From: Bradyrhizobium sp. LTSP849
GTDB lineage: Bacteria > Pseudomonadota > Alphaproteobacteria > Rhizobiales > Xanthobacteraceae
Assembly: GCF_000938255.1 (NCBI RefSeq)
Contig: NZ_JYMR01000045.1
Coordinates: forward strand, 186,001-250,000
DNA length: 64,000 bases
Direction: 5' to 3'
In this document: in pieces, positions 41,331 through 50,879 of the stretch
Layout: the number at the start of each line of letters is the position of its first letter
Numbering within the stretch: the first letter of the stretch is position 1
Notes under the pieces: generated by a model
Databases searched by the model: none
The model's input: only the letters and a program-made list of their open reading frames with translations
Told to the model about the DNA's origin: nothing
Translations under genes and position numbers: made by a program

Positions 41331-41924
41331 ATGAATTCGACACCGCGCTTTCACATGAAAAACAACGCCAATTCAACCGGTTACACCAAGATTCGGCGCT
41401 CCGGGCAGCTCTCCGCGATCCGCGTTAAGCCTTCCGCCGGCAATCCACGCCGCGGCTGGCTGACCGCCGGACCGCTGACGATCCCGGTGGCGCTGGGTCG
41501 CGGCGGCATTTTGGCCAACAAGCGCGAGGGCGACGGCGGCACCCCCAGAGGCAGCTTCCGGCCGCGGCAATTGTGGTGGCGGGGCGACCGTCACAGCCGG
41601 CCGCGAACATTCCTGCCGGCCCGGATCATCACCAGCGCGGACGCCTGGTGCGAGGACCCCGGCGATCGCCACTACAACCAGTGGATTCGGCGCGGAAGCG
41701 AGCAGGGCGGTGACCGGCTCAAGCGCGCCGACCATCTCTATGACTTCATCATCGAGATCGATCACAATACCAGGCCGCGGATCGCCGGCCGCGGCAGCGC
41801 GGTGTTCCTGCATCTGACCCGCGACAATTTCGGCCCGACCGCGGGCTGCGTCTCCATGACGAAATCTGCGATGCTGCGATTGCTGCGGCGATTGGGGCCA
41901 CGAACAAGAATCATCATCGGGTGA
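41331..41924 (+). CDS. L,D-transpeptidase (YkuD) family protein
   Basis: 197-aa protein with the YkuD catalytic motif HLTRDNFGPTAGCVSM (Cys nucleophile after Gly). Further features are GGTPRGSFRPRQLWWRGDRHSRPRT and HYNQWIRRGSEQGGDRLKRADHLYDFIIEIDHN in two blocks. Such enzymes make 3-3 peptidoglycan crosslinks or anchor lipoproteins. No signal peptide is evident, which is common in this short subfamily. The ATG at 41355 is an alternative start. It is followed by a GTGA/ATG overlap with the hydratase-family gene. Confidence 0.87.
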   Translation: MNSTPRFHMKNNANSTGYTKIRRSGQLSAIRVKPSAGNPRRGWLTAGPLTIPVALGRGGILANKREGDGGTPRGSFRPRQLWWRGDRHSRPRTFLPARIITSADAWCEDPGDRHYNQWIRRGSEQGGDRLKRADHLYDFIIEIDHNTRPRIAGRGSAVFLHLTRDNFGPTAGCVSMTKSAMLRLLRRLGPRTRIIIG

Positions 41925-41929
41925 GACAC

Positions 41930-42703
41930 ATGCTCGACAAGGATCAGATCGCCGCCGCATCGCGAATCCTCGCTCAACACTGGCGCGACGGCACCAAGCT
42001 TGATGCGCTCGAGCCACGCTTGCGGCCGCAGACCCGCGCCGAAGGTTACGCGGTACAGGCCGCGCTCAGCGGAAAAGTGTTTGGTTGGAAGATCGCGGCG
42101 ACAAGCGAGGCTGGCCAGAAGCACATCAATGTCGCTGGCCCAATGGCTGGAAGGATTCTCAGCGACACCGTCATTGCCGATGGCGGCACCGCGTCAATGA
42201 AGGCCAATGCGATGCGCGTCGGCGAACCGGAATTCTGCTTCCGCATGGGCCGCGATCTGGCGCCGCGGCCGGCGCCTTACAGCGTCGATGAAGTGCTCGC
42301 GGCCGTCGACACATTGCACCCCGCGATCGAGATTCCCGATTCGCGCTTTGCCGATTTCGCCAGCGCCGGCGAAGCCCAGCTCATTGCCGACCATGCCTGC
42401 GCACATCTGTTCGTATTGGGCGCGCCGACCACAACCAATTGGCGCGCGATGGACCTGGTCGAGGAACGGCCAGAGATCACACTGCGCGGCCAGCGCTATA
42501 TCGGCCACGGCAAGAACGTGCTCGGCGATCCCCGTGTTGCGTTGACCTGGCTCGCCAATGAATTGCGCGGGCTCGGTATCACCTTGCGGGCAGGGGAGGT
42601 GGTGACAACAGGCACATGCCATCCGCCGCTGCCGATTGAGGCGGGCGATCAGTTTGCGGTGGATTTTGGGGCGCTGGGGAAGGTGTCGGTGAGGTTCGCG
42701 TAA
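41930..42703 (+). CDS. 2-keto-4-pentenoate hydratase / fumarylacetoacetate hydrolase-family protein
   Basis: 257-aa protein of the hydratase/decarboxylase branch of the FAH superfamily. It has GWKIAATSEAGQKHINVAGPMAGRIL, MRVGEPEFCFRMGRDLAPR (metal-ligand Glu), PAIEIPDSRF, and GEVVTTGTCHPPLPIEAGDQFAVDFGALGKVSV. It is predicted to hydrate 2-hydroxydienoates from aromatic meta-cleavage, but no other pathway gene is adjacent. ATG 41930 follows a GTG at 41921 that overlaps the previous stop. Confidence 0.85.
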   Translation: MLDKDQIAAASRILAQHWRDGTKLDALEPRLRPQTRAEGYAVQAALSGKVFGWKIAATSEAGQKHINVAGPMAGRILSDTVIADGGTASMKANAMRVGEPEFCFRMGRDLAPRPAPYSVDEVLAAVDTLHPAIEIPDSRFADFASAGEAQLIADHACAHLFVLGAPTTTNWRAMDLVEERPEITLRGQRYIGHGKNVLGDPRVALTWLANELRGLGITLRAGEVVTTGTCHPPLPIEAGDQFAVDFGALGKVSVRFA

Positions 42704-42713
42704 TCACTACTGT

Positions 42714-42735
42714 CGTCCTGGCTTTCGCCAGGACG
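42714..42735. terminator. Hairpin between convergent genes (family C single arm)
   Basis: CGTCCTGGC-TTTC-GCCAGGACG lies between the hydratase-family stop and the PLPBP stop. It is identical in sequence to one arm of the 6661-6783 repeat. It probably acts as a bidirectional stem. Confidence 0.6.
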
Positions 42736-42755
42736 GCCCAAAACAACTTCGCAAA

Positions 42756-43445
42756 CTACCGATGCCCGAAAATCGCACTCCCCACGCGCACATGCGTGGC
42801 GCCGAGCATGATGGCGGTCGCATAGTCCGCGCTCATGCCCATTGACAGGTTCTGCAAGCCGTTACGCGCGGCGATCTTGGCGGTGAGCGCGAAATGCGCG
42901 GCCGGAGGCTCGTCGACCGGCGGGATGCACATGAGGCCGGAGATCGTCAGCCCATAGGTGTCGCGGCAGCTCGCGAGGAAGGCGTCGGCCTCACCCGGCG
43001 CGATGCCGGCCTTCTGCGGCTCCTCGCCGGTATTGATCTGGACGAAGAGCTGCGGGTGCTTTTCCTGGGATTCGATTTCTTTGGCTAACGCCTGGCAAAT
43101 GCTCGGACGGTCAACCGAGTGGATGGCATCGAACAGCGCCACCGCCTCTTTCGCCTTGTTGGATTGCAGCGGCCCGATCAGATGCAGCGCGATATCCGGG
43201 TAAGCAGTCGTTAACTCCGGCCACTTGCCTTTGGCCTCCTGCACGCGATTCTCGCCGAATACGCGCTGTCCGGCGCCGATTACCGGGATAATTGCATCCG
43301 CGGCGAAGGTCTTGGACACTGTGATCAACGTCACCGCGCTCCGTTCACGGCGCGCATCCTTGCAGGCGCGCGCAATTTCCGCTTCGACCGCGGCAAGCGC
43401 GTTTGGTGAATGGCCGGTTACCGGCGCAGCGTTGGCTTCTGTCAT
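42756..43445 (-). CDS. PLP homeostasis protein (YggS/PLPBP family)
   Basis: 229-aa TIM-barrel pyridoxal-phosphate-binding protein that buffers PLP in the cytosol. The PLP-lysine region is AVTLITVSKTFAADAIIPVI, followed by FGENRVQEAKGKWPEL and LHLIGPLQSNKAKEAV. The C-terminus has LSMGMSADYATAIMLGATHVRVGSAIFG, the family signature. It is divergent from a diguanylate cyclase gene. Confidence 0.94.
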   Translation of the reverse strand: MTEANAAPVTGHSPNALAAVEAEIARACKDARRERSAVTLITVSKTFAADAIIPVIGAGQRVFGENRVQEAKGKWPELTTAYPDIALHLIGPLQSNKAKEAVALFDAIHSVDRPSICQALAKEIESQEKHPQLFVQINTGEEPQKAGIAPGEADAFLASCRDTYGLTISGLMCIPPVDEPPAAHFALTAKIAARNGLQNLSMGMSADYATAIMLGATHVRVGSAIFGHR

Positions 43446-43502
43446 GACGTCGATCGACTCGCGCGAGTAACGGAAGTAGTTCCAATTTTACCGAGTTCAA
43501 GA

Positions 43503-43520
43503 AAGGGTTTTTGAACCCTT
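43503..43520. promoter_or_regulatory. Hairpin in the PLPBP / diguanylate cyclase divergent region
   Basis: AAGGGTT-TTTG-AACCCTT inverted repeat, 35 bp upstream of the diguanylate cyclase ATG and 58 bp upstream of the PLPBP start. Its role is not known. Confidence 0.35.
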
Positions 43521-43554
43521 CGCTTTACCTTGCCAATTGGGGTGGGTAGCGAAG

Positions 43555-45252
43555 ATGGCGAACGTCAGTTTCAACCGCAAACGCGTAAAACTCAAGCAGG
43601 TCCTCGGAATCCGGGCGCGGCTTGCGTTGCTCGCGGTGATTCTTGTAGCCCCCTTGATGCTCGAGCGCATCCGCTCGCTCGAAGACACCCGTACCAAGCA
43701 GATTGCACAGGCCACGGCCGAATTCACCACCGTGGCAAGGCACAGCGCCGATGCGCAGCGCGAGGTGATTTCGTCAGTCGAGACCATCCTGAAATCCGAG
43801 GCCTTCATCCGCGCTTCTGCCGGCGGCGTCAGCAAGAGCTGCGACGTGCTGCGCGCGAGCCTGCCGACGAGCCTTCCCTGGATCCGCACGCTGCTGATCG
43901 CCAGTCAGGAAGGCCGCATCCAGTGCGCGACAAATAACATGTATGTGGGTCTCGACCTCAGCGACCGGCCCTACTTCCAGCAGGCGCAGGAGACCGGCCG
44001 CTTCGTGCTGTCCGACTTCATCCTGTCGCGCCCCGTGCAGACGCCGACCGTCATGGCGGTGTATCCGGTCTCCGCATTCAGCGGCGTCGCCGACGCCGTC
44101 GTGCTTGCGACCGTCAATCTCGACTGGATGTCGAAGGTCATGAATAATCTCGGCGGCCGCGCCGGCATCACGGCGGTGCTGGTCGACAGCGCCGGCACCG
44201 TGCTGGCTGCGCCCGCCGACCAGCATAACGCGGTCGGACGCCCGCTCGACAACATGCCGCTGATGTCGGCGATTGCCGACATGGCGCTGCGGTCCGACCA
44301 GGATGAAGGCTCGCTGTCGTTCCTCGCCGCCGATGGCTCACGCCGCGCGGTCAGCTATACCCGCATCGCCGGCACCAATGCCCGCCTGATCGCCAGCATC
44401 GACGAGGACAAGGTGTCCGCGGCGGTCAGCCGCGACATCCGCACCGCCTATCTCCAGTTGGCCTTCGTCGTCGTGTTCGTGCTGTTCGGCGCGCTAATCG
44501 CTGCCGAGAAGCTCGTTATCAAGCCGATCGAGATGCTGGCAGACATGGCCAAGCGTCTCGGCGAAGGCGATTTGTCGGCGCGCGCAGCGCGCAATCGCCT
44601 GCCGTCCGAATTCGTGCCGCTGGCGCGCGCATTCAACGGGATGGCCGCGCAGCTCAGCCAGCGCGAGCGCCAGCTGATCGAGAGCAACGATCGGCTGACG
44701 GTGATGGCCTCGATTGACATGCTGTCGGGGCTCGCCAACCGCCGCGGTTTCCAGAGCCGCCTCGACTTCGAATGGATGCGCGCCCAGCAATATGGCAGTG
44801 AGCTCGCGCTGCTGATGATCGACGTCGACCATTTCAAGCTGTTCAACGACACCTACGGCCATCTCGAAGGCGATTCCTGCCTGACCCGGCTCGGAGAGTC
44901 GCTGTCCGGCATCGCCGCCGACACCATGGGCTTTGCGGCGCGCTATGGCGGCGAGGAGTTCTGCCTGCTGCTGCCGAACACCGACGTGATGCGCGCGGTC
45001 GAGATCGGCGAGCTGGTGCGCGCAGCCGTGCTCAAGCTCTGCCTGCCGCACATCACATCCGCCCACATGATCGTCACCGTCTCGATCGGCGTTGCCGCGA
45101 CGCGGCCCAACGAGACCTTGCGTCCGGGCGATCTGATCGAGGCCGCTGACGCCGCGCTCTACGCAGCAAAGCACCGCGGCCGCAACAATGTCGTCGAGCA
45201 CGGCATTTTGCGGATCGAGGGCACCACGGCCGAAATCGCGATGGCAGGCTAG
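43555..45252 (+). CDS. Membrane diguanylate cyclase (sensor-HAMP-GGDEF)
   Basis: 565 aa. N-terminal transmembrane helix IRARLALLAVILVAPLML, then a periplasmic cache-like domain (about 50-290) with DRPYFQQAQETGRFVLSDFILSR. A second helix (AFVVVFVLFGALIAAEKLV) leads to a HAMP linker (EMLADMAKRLGEGDLSARA). The GGDEF domain has RYGGEEFCLLLPNTD at the active site, intact. No RxxD inhibition site is present five residues upstream. Expected to make c-di-GMP in response to an extracytoplasmic signal. The ATG at 43555 follows a GTG at 43537. Confidence 0.9.
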   Translation: MANVSFNRKRVKLKQVLGIRARLALLAVILVAPLMLERIRSLEDTRTKQIAQATAEFTTVARHSADAQREVISSVETILKSEAFIRASAGGVSKSCDVLRASLPTSLPWIRTLLIASQEGRIQCATNNMYVGLDLSDRPYFQQAQETGRFVLSDFILSRPVQTPTVMAVYPVSAFSGVADAVVLATVNLDWMSKVMNNLGGRAGITAVLVDSAGTVLAAPADQHNAVGRPLDNMPLMSAIADMALRSDQDEGSLSFLAADGSRRAVSYTRIAGTNARLIASIDEDKVSAAVSRDIRTAYLQLAFVVVFVLFGALIAAEKLVIKPIEMLADMAKRLGEGDLSARAARNRLPSEFVPLARAFNGMAAQLSQRERQLIESNDRLTVMASIDMLSGLANRRGFQSRLDFEWMRAQQYGSELALLMIDVDHFKLFNDTYGHLEGDSCLTRLGESLSGIAADTMGFAARYGGEEFCLLLPNTDVMRAVEIGELVRAAVLKLCLPHITSAHMIVTVSIGVAATRPNETLRPGDLIEAADAALYAAKHRGRNNVVEHGILRIEGTTAEIAMAG

Positions 45253-45255
45253 CGG

Positions 45256-46302
45256 CTAACCCGCGGCCCAGGCGCGATCGAGCTCGGTCTCCGTCACCAC
45301 CCGATTGCGGCCCCCGCCCTTGGCAAGATAGAGCGCGCGGTCACAGCGCTCGACCAGATCGGCGATCGTCTCGCCCGCCCGATATTGAGCCACACCGATC
45401 GACACCGTGATGTTGGGCAAGACCTCGCCGGTCGAGCGGCGCGTGATCTTGCACTCCCCGATCGCACGCCTGATGCGCTCGGCAATCTCTGTGCAAGCCG
45501 CAAGATCGGCATCCGGCAGCACCGCGATCAGCTCTTCGCCGCCATAGCGGGCCGAAAGATCCTGCTCGCGCACCTTTTCACGCAACACCTTTGCGATCAG
45601 GCGCAGCACCTGATCGCCCACGCCGTGGCCGAAATTGTCGTTGAAGGTCTTGAAGTGGTCGATGTCGAGCAAGAGCACGCTGAGCGGCTCGCCCCAATCC
45701 GCCGTCGTCTGCGCCTTGCGCAGGAATTCATCCAGCGCCCGCCGGTTCGCTAATCCCGTCAACGTATCGGTGCGGGCCCGCTCCTCGGATTTGGTCAGCG
45801 AATCGCGGATCACATCGAGCTCACGGGTCTTCTCCGCAAAGCCGGCCTCCAGCCGCGTCGCCCGGGTCGCGGCACGGGCCAGCTCGCTCATGAGCTGTGC
45901 CACCAGCGCCTTCGGATCGACGCCGGCCTGGCCCTGATCGGCAACGTCGCTGATCGCCTGCATCTGGGAATGATTGTCGGCGATCGCGGTGGCCAGAAAC
46001 TCCTTCGCCGCGCCCATCAACCCATGCAGCCGCTCGGAGGTCTCGGAGGCGACGGCGCCCGCATTGGGCGCGACATAGGTCTCGAACAGGTCCTGATTGG
46101 TCCCTGTCTCAAAGGGACGGTTGTGGTCGATCAGAAGATCGATGGCATTGCGCAGATCGTCATTGCTGCCTGCGAAATAGTGGAACCAGACCGCGAAATT
46201 GGTCGGCGTCGGCGGAATCCGTTGATCGGCCATGCCGCGCATCGCCCTTTCGGCGACGGAGGCGGCATAGTCGTGGTCGAGATCGTCGAAGCTGGAATCC
46301 AT
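45256..46302 (-). CDS. Cytosolic GGDEF diguanylate cyclase
   Basis: 348 aa. The helical N-terminus (MADQRIPPTPTNFAVWFHYFAG, about 1-200) ends in a coiled-coil-like AATRATRLEAGFAEKTRELDVI. It is followed by a GGDEF domain with DTLTGLANRRALDEFL, LLLDIDHFKTFNDNFGHGVGD and active site ARYGGEELIAVLP (GGEEL variant). An RxxD product-inhibition site (REQD) lies five residues upstream. No membrane segment. The ATG at 46302 is preferred; an upstream extension is low in similarity. It ends 4 bp from the other cyclase gene. Confidence 0.9.
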   Translation of the reverse strand: MDSSFDDLDHDYAASVAERAMRGMADQRIPPTPTNFAVWFHYFAGSNDDLRNAIDLLIDHNRPFETGTNQDLFETYVAPNAGAVASETSERLHGLMGAAKEFLATAIADNHSQMQAISDVADQGQAGVDPKALVAQLMSELARAATRATRLEAGFAEKTRELDVIRDSLTKSEERARTDTLTGLANRRALDEFLRKAQTTADWGEPLSVLLLDIDHFKTFNDNFGHGVGDQVLRLIAKVLREKVREQDLSARYGGEELIAVLPDADLAACTEIAERIRRAIGECKITRRSTGEVLPNITVSIGVAQYRAGETIADLVERCDRALYLAKGGGRNRVVTETELDRAWAAG

Positions 46303-46496
46303 CGCGGGCTTTGGGGTCCTGTCTGGCCCAACCTCGCATCGAGCCCTTAATCGTACCCAAATAGCGACCTCAGTAGTTATGCGGGGGGCGGCCCGGCAGA
46401 CTCCGCCCCCACGGCAACCCATTGACCCCTTGAGGACTTCTATGGCCTAGTCCCGCCTCTTTGGACGGCCCGAACTCACGAAAACCCAACGATTCC

Positions 46497-49121
46497 ATGA
46501 CCTCCGAACGCTACAACGCCCGCGACGCCGAACCGCGCTGGCAACGCCAATGGGACGAACAAGCGATCTTCGTCTCCAAGAACGACGATTCGCGGCCGAA
46601 ATACTATGTGCTGGAGATGTTCCCCTACCCGTCCGGGCGCATCCATATCGGCCATGTCCGCAATTACACGCTCGGCGACGTGCTGGCCCGCTTCATGCGC
46701 GCCAAGGGCTTCAACGTGCTGCACCCGATGGGTTGGGACGCCTTCGGCCTGCCGGCTGAGAACGCCGCCATCGAGCGCAAGGTCGCGCCAAAAGCCTGGA
46801 CCTACGACAACATCGCCGCGATGAAAAAGCAGCTCCGTTCGATCGGGCTGTCGCTGGACTGGTCACGCGAATTCGCGACCTGCGACCCCAGCTACTACAA
46901 GCATCAGCAGAAGATGTTCCTGGACATGCTCGCCGCGGGCCTCGCCGAGCGCGAGAAGCGCAAGCTCAACTGGGACCCCGTCGACATGACCGTGCTCGCC
47001 AACGAGCAGGTGATCGACGGCCGCGGCTGGCGCTCGGGTGCCGTTGTCGAACAACGCGAAATGAGCCAGTGGGTCTTCAAGATCACGAAGTACGCGCAGG
47101 AGCTGTTGTCGGCGCTGGATGGGCTCGACCGCTGGCCCGACAAGGTGCGGCTGATGCAGCGCAACTGGATCGGCCGCTCCGAGGGCCTGCTGGTCCGCTT
47201 CGCGCTGGATCCGGCGACGACGCCTGCCGGCGAGAGCGAGCTGAAGATTTTCACGACGCGCCCCGACACGCTGTTCGGCGCGAAATTCATGGCGATTTCG
47301 TCGGATCATCCGCTGGCTCAGGCTGCCGCCGCGAAGAACCCGAAGCTTGCGCAGTTCATCGCCGACATCAAGAAGATCGGCACGGCGCAGGAGATCATCG
47401 ACACCGCGGAGAAGCAGGGTTTTGACACCGGCATCCGCGCCGTGCATCCGTTCGATCCGTCCTGGAAGCTGCCGGTCTATGTCGCCAACTTCGTACTGAT
47501 GGAATACGGCACCGGCGCGATCTTCGGCTGCCCTGCGCATGACCAGCGCGACCTCGACTTCGTCAACAAGTACAGCCTCGGTGTCACGCCGGTGGTGTGC
47601 CCCGAAGGCCAGGATCCGAAGACGTTCGTCATATCGGACACCGCCTATGACGGTGACGGCCGCATGATCAATTCGCGCTTCCTCGACGGCATGACGATTG
47701 ATCAGGCCAAGGACGAAGTCGCAAAACGGCTTGAAAACGAGCTGCGCGGCAACGCGCCGGTCGGCGAGCGGCAGGTCAATTTCCGCCTGCGTGACTGGGG
47801 CATTTCGCGGCAGCGCTATTGGGGCTGCCCGATTCCGGTGATCCACTGTCCGAAGTGCGACGTGGTGCCGGTGCCGGATGCCGATCTGCCGGTGGTGCTG
47901 CCCGAGGACGTGAGCTTCGACAAGCCGGGCAACGCGCTCGACCATCATCCGACCTGGAAGCACGTGACGTGCCCGAAATGCGGCGGCAAGGCTAGCCGCG
48001 AAACCGACACCATGGACACCTTCGTGGATTCGTCCTGGTACTTTGCGCGCTTCACCGATCCGTGGAACGAGAACGCACCGACGACGCCTGCCGTCGCCAA
48101 CCGGATGCTGCCGGTCGACCAATATATCGGCGGCGTCGAGCACGCGATCCTGCATCTGCTCTACAGCCGCTTCTTCACCCGGGCGATGAAGGCGACCGGC
48201 CATATCGCGCTGGACGAGCCGTTCGCCGGCATGTTCACGCAGGGCATGGTGGTGCACGAGACCTATCAGAAGGCCGACGGCACCTATGTGCAGCCGGCCG
48301 AGGTGAAGATCGAAGTCGGCGGCAACGGCAAGCGTGCTGTTTTGATGGCGACCGGTGAGGACATCACGATCGGTCCGATCGAGAAGATGTCGAAGTCGAA
48401 GAAGAACACGGTCGACCCCGACGACATCATCGAAACCTACGGCGCCGACGTCGCGCGCTGGTTCATGCTGTCGGACTCCCCGCCCGACCGCGACGTGATC
48501 TGGAGCGACGAGCGCGTCCAGGGCGCCTCGCGCTTCGTACAGCGGCTCTGGCGGCTGGTGAACGACTCCCAGGAACTCGGCAAGGACGCACCGGCGGCTC
48601 GACCGGCCAACTTCGGTCCGGATGCGACCGCCTTGCGCAAGGCCGCCCATGGCGCGCTGGACAAGGTCACCACCGGCATCGAGCGGCTGCACTTCAATGT
48701 CTGCCTCGCCCATATCCGCGAATTCGCCAACACGTTCTCGGAGGTGCTCCAGCGCCCCGGCCAGCCTGCTCCTGACTTGACCTGGGCGATCCGGGAGGCC
48801 GGCCAGATCCTGGTCCAGCTGTTCTCCCCGATGATGCCGCATCTGGCCGAGGAGTGCTGGCAGGTTCTGGGGCACACCGGGCTGGTTTCGGAGGCCGATT
48901 GGCCCCAAATCGAACGCGATTTGCTGGTTGAAGACGCTGTGACCCTGGTGGTCCAGGTCAACGGCAAGAAGCGGGGTGAGGTCACGGTTGCAACAGCGGC
49001 CCAAAATCCGGAAATCGAGGCTGCCGTTTTGGCGCTCGATGCGGTAAAACTGGCGCTGGACGGCAAGCCCGTCCGCAAGGTGATCATCGTCCCCAAGAGG
49101 ATCGTGAATGTTGTCGGCTAG
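46497..49121 (+). CDS. leuS: Leucyl-tRNA synthetase
   Basis: 874-aa class I aminoacyl-tRNA synthetase. HIGH motif PYPSGRIHIGHVRNYTLGD; KMSKS motif EKMSKSKKNTVDPDD; the editing (CP1) domain region with TTRPDTLFGAKFM and GTGAIFGCPAHDQRD, consistent with proofreading. The C-terminal domain ends DGKPVRKVIIVPKRIVNVVG. The ATG at 46497 starts the homologous region. It overlaps lptE by 14 bp, indicating an operon leuS-lptE-holA. Confidence 0.98.
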   Translation: MTSERYNARDAEPRWQRQWDEQAIFVSKNDDSRPKYYVLEMFPYPSGRIHIGHVRNYTLGDVLARFMRAKGFNVLHPMGWDAFGLPAENAAIERKVAPKAWTYDNIAAMKKQLRSIGLSLDWSREFATCDPSYYKHQQKMFLDMLAAGLAEREKRKLNWDPVDMTVLANEQVIDGRGWRSGAVVEQREMSQWVFKITKYAQELLSALDGLDRWPDKVRLMQRNWIGRSEGLLVRFALDPATTPAGESELKIFTTRPDTLFGAKFMAISSDHPLAQAAAAKNPKLAQFIADIKKIGTAQEIIDTAEKQGFDTGIRAVHPFDPSWKLPVYVANFVLMEYGTGAIFGCPAHDQRDLDFVNKYSLGVTPVVCPEGQDPKTFVISDTAYDGDGRMINSRFLDGMTIDQAKDEVAKRLENELRGNAPVGERQVNFRLRDWGISRQRYWGCPIPVIHCPKCDVVPVPDADLPVVLPEDVSFDKPGNALDHHPTWKHVTCPKCGGKASRETDTMDTFVDSSWYFARFTDPWNENAPTTPAVANRMLPVDQYIGGVEHAILHLLYSRFFTRAMKATGHIALDEPFAGMFTQGMVVHETYQKADGTYVQPAEVKIEVGGNGKRAVLMATGEDITIGPIEKMSKSKKNTVDPDDIIETYGADVARWFMLSDSPPDRDVIWSDERVQGASRFVQRLWRLVNDSQELGKDAPAARPANFGPDATALRKAAHGALDKVTTGIERLHFNVCLAHIREFANTFSEVLQRPGQPAPDLTWAIREAGQILVQLFSPMMPHLAEECWQVLGHTGLVSEADWPQIERDLLVEDAVTLVVQVNGKKRGEVTVATAAQNPEIEAAVLALDAVKLALDGKPVRKVIIVPKRIVNVVG

Positions 49122-49659
49122 GATCCGCATCGCAGCCCGCTTGCTGGCAGTCGCCGCATTGGCGGCGCTGACGGCCGGCTGCTTCCAGCCGATGTATGCC
49201 GAGCATACCGACGGCACCCCCGGCCTGCGCGAGAAGCTGATGGGGGTCGACCTCCCGCCGATCAGCAAGGCCAACGCATCGCGCGAGGCCCGGGTCGGCG
49301 TAGAAGTCCGCAACGCCCTCGCCTTCAAGCTTTACGGCTCGGCCACGGGCATGCCGCCGACCCACCGCCTGGATATCCGCTTTTCCTCCAGCAAGTCGTC
49401 GCTGATCGTCGATCCCAATACCGGCCTGCCGAACAGTGAGAACTACGGCATCGATTGCCAGTACAATCTGACCGAGGTCGCGACCGGCAAGTCGGTCATG
49501 ACCGGCACCACGTTCTCGCGCGTGTCCTATGATATGCCCGGCTCCTACCAGCGCTTCGCCCGCAACCGCGCGGTGCGTGACGCCGAGGATCGTGCCGCCA
49601 ACGAGATCGCCGAGAACATCAACACCCGGCTCGCCGCGTTCTTCACCGCAGGCACGTGA
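49108..49659 (+). CDS. lptE: LPS-assembly lipoprotein LptE
   Basis: 183-aa outer-membrane lipoprotein. Signal sequence with lipobox LTAGC (ARLLAVAALAALTAGC), then FQPMYAEHTDGTPGL, the alphaproteobacterial LptE-like start. The LptE-type domain continues with RLDIRFSSSKSSLIVDPNTG and the terminal AENINTRLAAFFTAG. It partners LptD to insert lipopolysaccharide. It overlaps the end of leuS by 14 bp and is followed by holA, the conserved alphaproteobacterial order. Confidence 0.9.
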   Translation: MLSARIRIAARLLAVAALAALTAGCFQPMYAEHTDGTPGLREKLMGVDLPPISKANASREARVGVEVRNALAFKLYGSATGMPPTHRLDIRFSSSKSSLIVDPNTGLPNSENYGIDCQYNLTEVATGKSVMTGTTFSRVSYDMPGSYQRFARNRAVRDAEDRAANEIAENINTRLAAFFTAGT

Positions 49660-49688
49660 GCTTGCCTCCTGTCATGACGATCTAGGTC

Positions 49689-50717
49689 ATGGTCGCGCTG
49701 CGCGGAAAAGAAATCGACGCGTTCCTCGCCCGCCCTGACGCGGGCCGTCCGATCATCCTGCTCTACGGTCCTGATGCCGGCCTCGTGCGCGAACGCGCCG
49801 ACGCACTGATCGCCTCCGCAGTCGACGATCCCAACGATCCCTTCTCGCTGGTCAAGCTCGATGGCGACGAGCTCTCGGCCGAGCCGTCGCGCCTGGTCGA
49901 CGAGGCCATGACCGTGCCGCTGTTCGGCGGACGGCGCGCCATCCGCATCCGCGCCGGCTCGCGCAGCTTCGCCAGCGGCGTCGACACGCTGGCGGAGATG
50001 GGCGTGAAGGATTGTCGCATCGTGATCGAGGCCGGCGAGCTGCGTGCCGAGTCGCCGCTGCGAAAAGCCTGCGAGCGCGCCAAAACCGCGGTGGCGATCG
50101 GCTGCTATCCCGACACGGAGCGCGATCTCGCTAAGCTGATGGACGACGAGCTCCGCATCGCGAACTTGCGCATCACGCAGGACGCCCGCGCCGCGCTGAT
50201 GTCGTTCCTCGGCGGTGACCGCCAGGCCTCGCGCAATGAGCTGCGCAAGCTCACGCTCTACGCTCATGGCAAGGGCGAGATCACGCTGGATGACGTGATG
50301 GCCGTTGTCGCCGATGCCTCCGAGCTGAAACTCGATCCGATCGTCGACGGCGCCTTCGCCGGCCGGCCCGACATCGTCGAGACCGAATTCGCAAAGGCCA
50401 TGATCGCCGGCACCTATCCCGGCGTCATCATCTCCGCGGCGCAGCGCCAGGCCGCGTGGCTGCACAAATCCGCGCTCGCGATTGCCGACGGAACGCCGGC
50501 CTCCGCCGTGCTCGACGGTGGATTTCCGCGGCTGCATTTTTCAAGAAAGCCCGCGGTCGAAACCGCGCTACGCAATTTCAGCGTGGCGCGGCTCGCAGGA
50601 ATCATTGAGCAGCTCGCGACCGCCGCGCTCGACACCCGCAAGCAATCCACGCTCGCCGCCGCCATCGCCCAGCGCACGCTGATGGCGATCGCCGCGAATG
50701 CAAAGCGGCGGGGCTAG
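49689..50717 (+). CDS. holA: DNA polymerase III delta subunit
   Basis: 342-aa clamp-loader subunit that opens the sliding clamp. The N-terminal AAA-like domain lacks a functional ATP site, as in all delta subunits: IILLYGPDAGLVRERADALI, then SLVKLDGDEL and MTVPLFGGRRAIRIRAG. The middle region has ALMSFLGGDRQASRNELRKLTLYA and the C-terminus has the collar domain (FSVARLAGIIEQLATAAL). It is third in the leuS-lptE-holA operon. Confidence 0.93.
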   Translation: MVALRGKEIDAFLARPDAGRPIILLYGPDAGLVRERADALIASAVDDPNDPFSLVKLDGDELSAEPSRLVDEAMTVPLFGGRRAIRIRAGSRSFASGVDTLAEMGVKDCRIVIEAGELRAESPLRKACERAKTAVAIGCYPDTERDLAKLMDDELRIANLRITQDARAALMSFLGGDRQASRNELRKLTLYAHGKGEITLDDVMAVVADASELKLDPIVDGAFAGRPDIVETEFAKAMIAGTYPGVIISAAQRQAAWLHKSALAIADGTPASAVLDGGFPRLHFSRKPAVETALRNFSVARLAGIIEQLATAALDTRKQSTLAAAIAQRTLMAIAANAKRRG

Positions 50718-50736
50718 GGCCGCACTCTCTCCGCAC

Positions 50737-50863
50737 GTCGTCCCGGCGAAGGCCGGGACCCATAACCACAGGGAGAAGTTTGGCGAAGACTCGTGGTTCG
50801 GTACTGCTGCCTTCCGCAATCGACGGATCACGCGGTATGGGTCCCGGCCTTCGCCGGGACGAC
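50737..50863. repeat. Long palindromic intergenic repeat (family C, 28-bp arms)
   Basis: Perfect 28-bp inverted repeat, arms 50737-50764 and 50836-50863, separated by 71 bp. Each arm folds on itself (GTCCCGGC-GAAG-GCCGGGAC). It has the CCCATAACCACAGGGAG centre of 18056-18210. It lies between the holA and parB ends. Confidence 0.85.
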
Positions 50864-50879
50864 ACCGAGGGTGGCGGGG

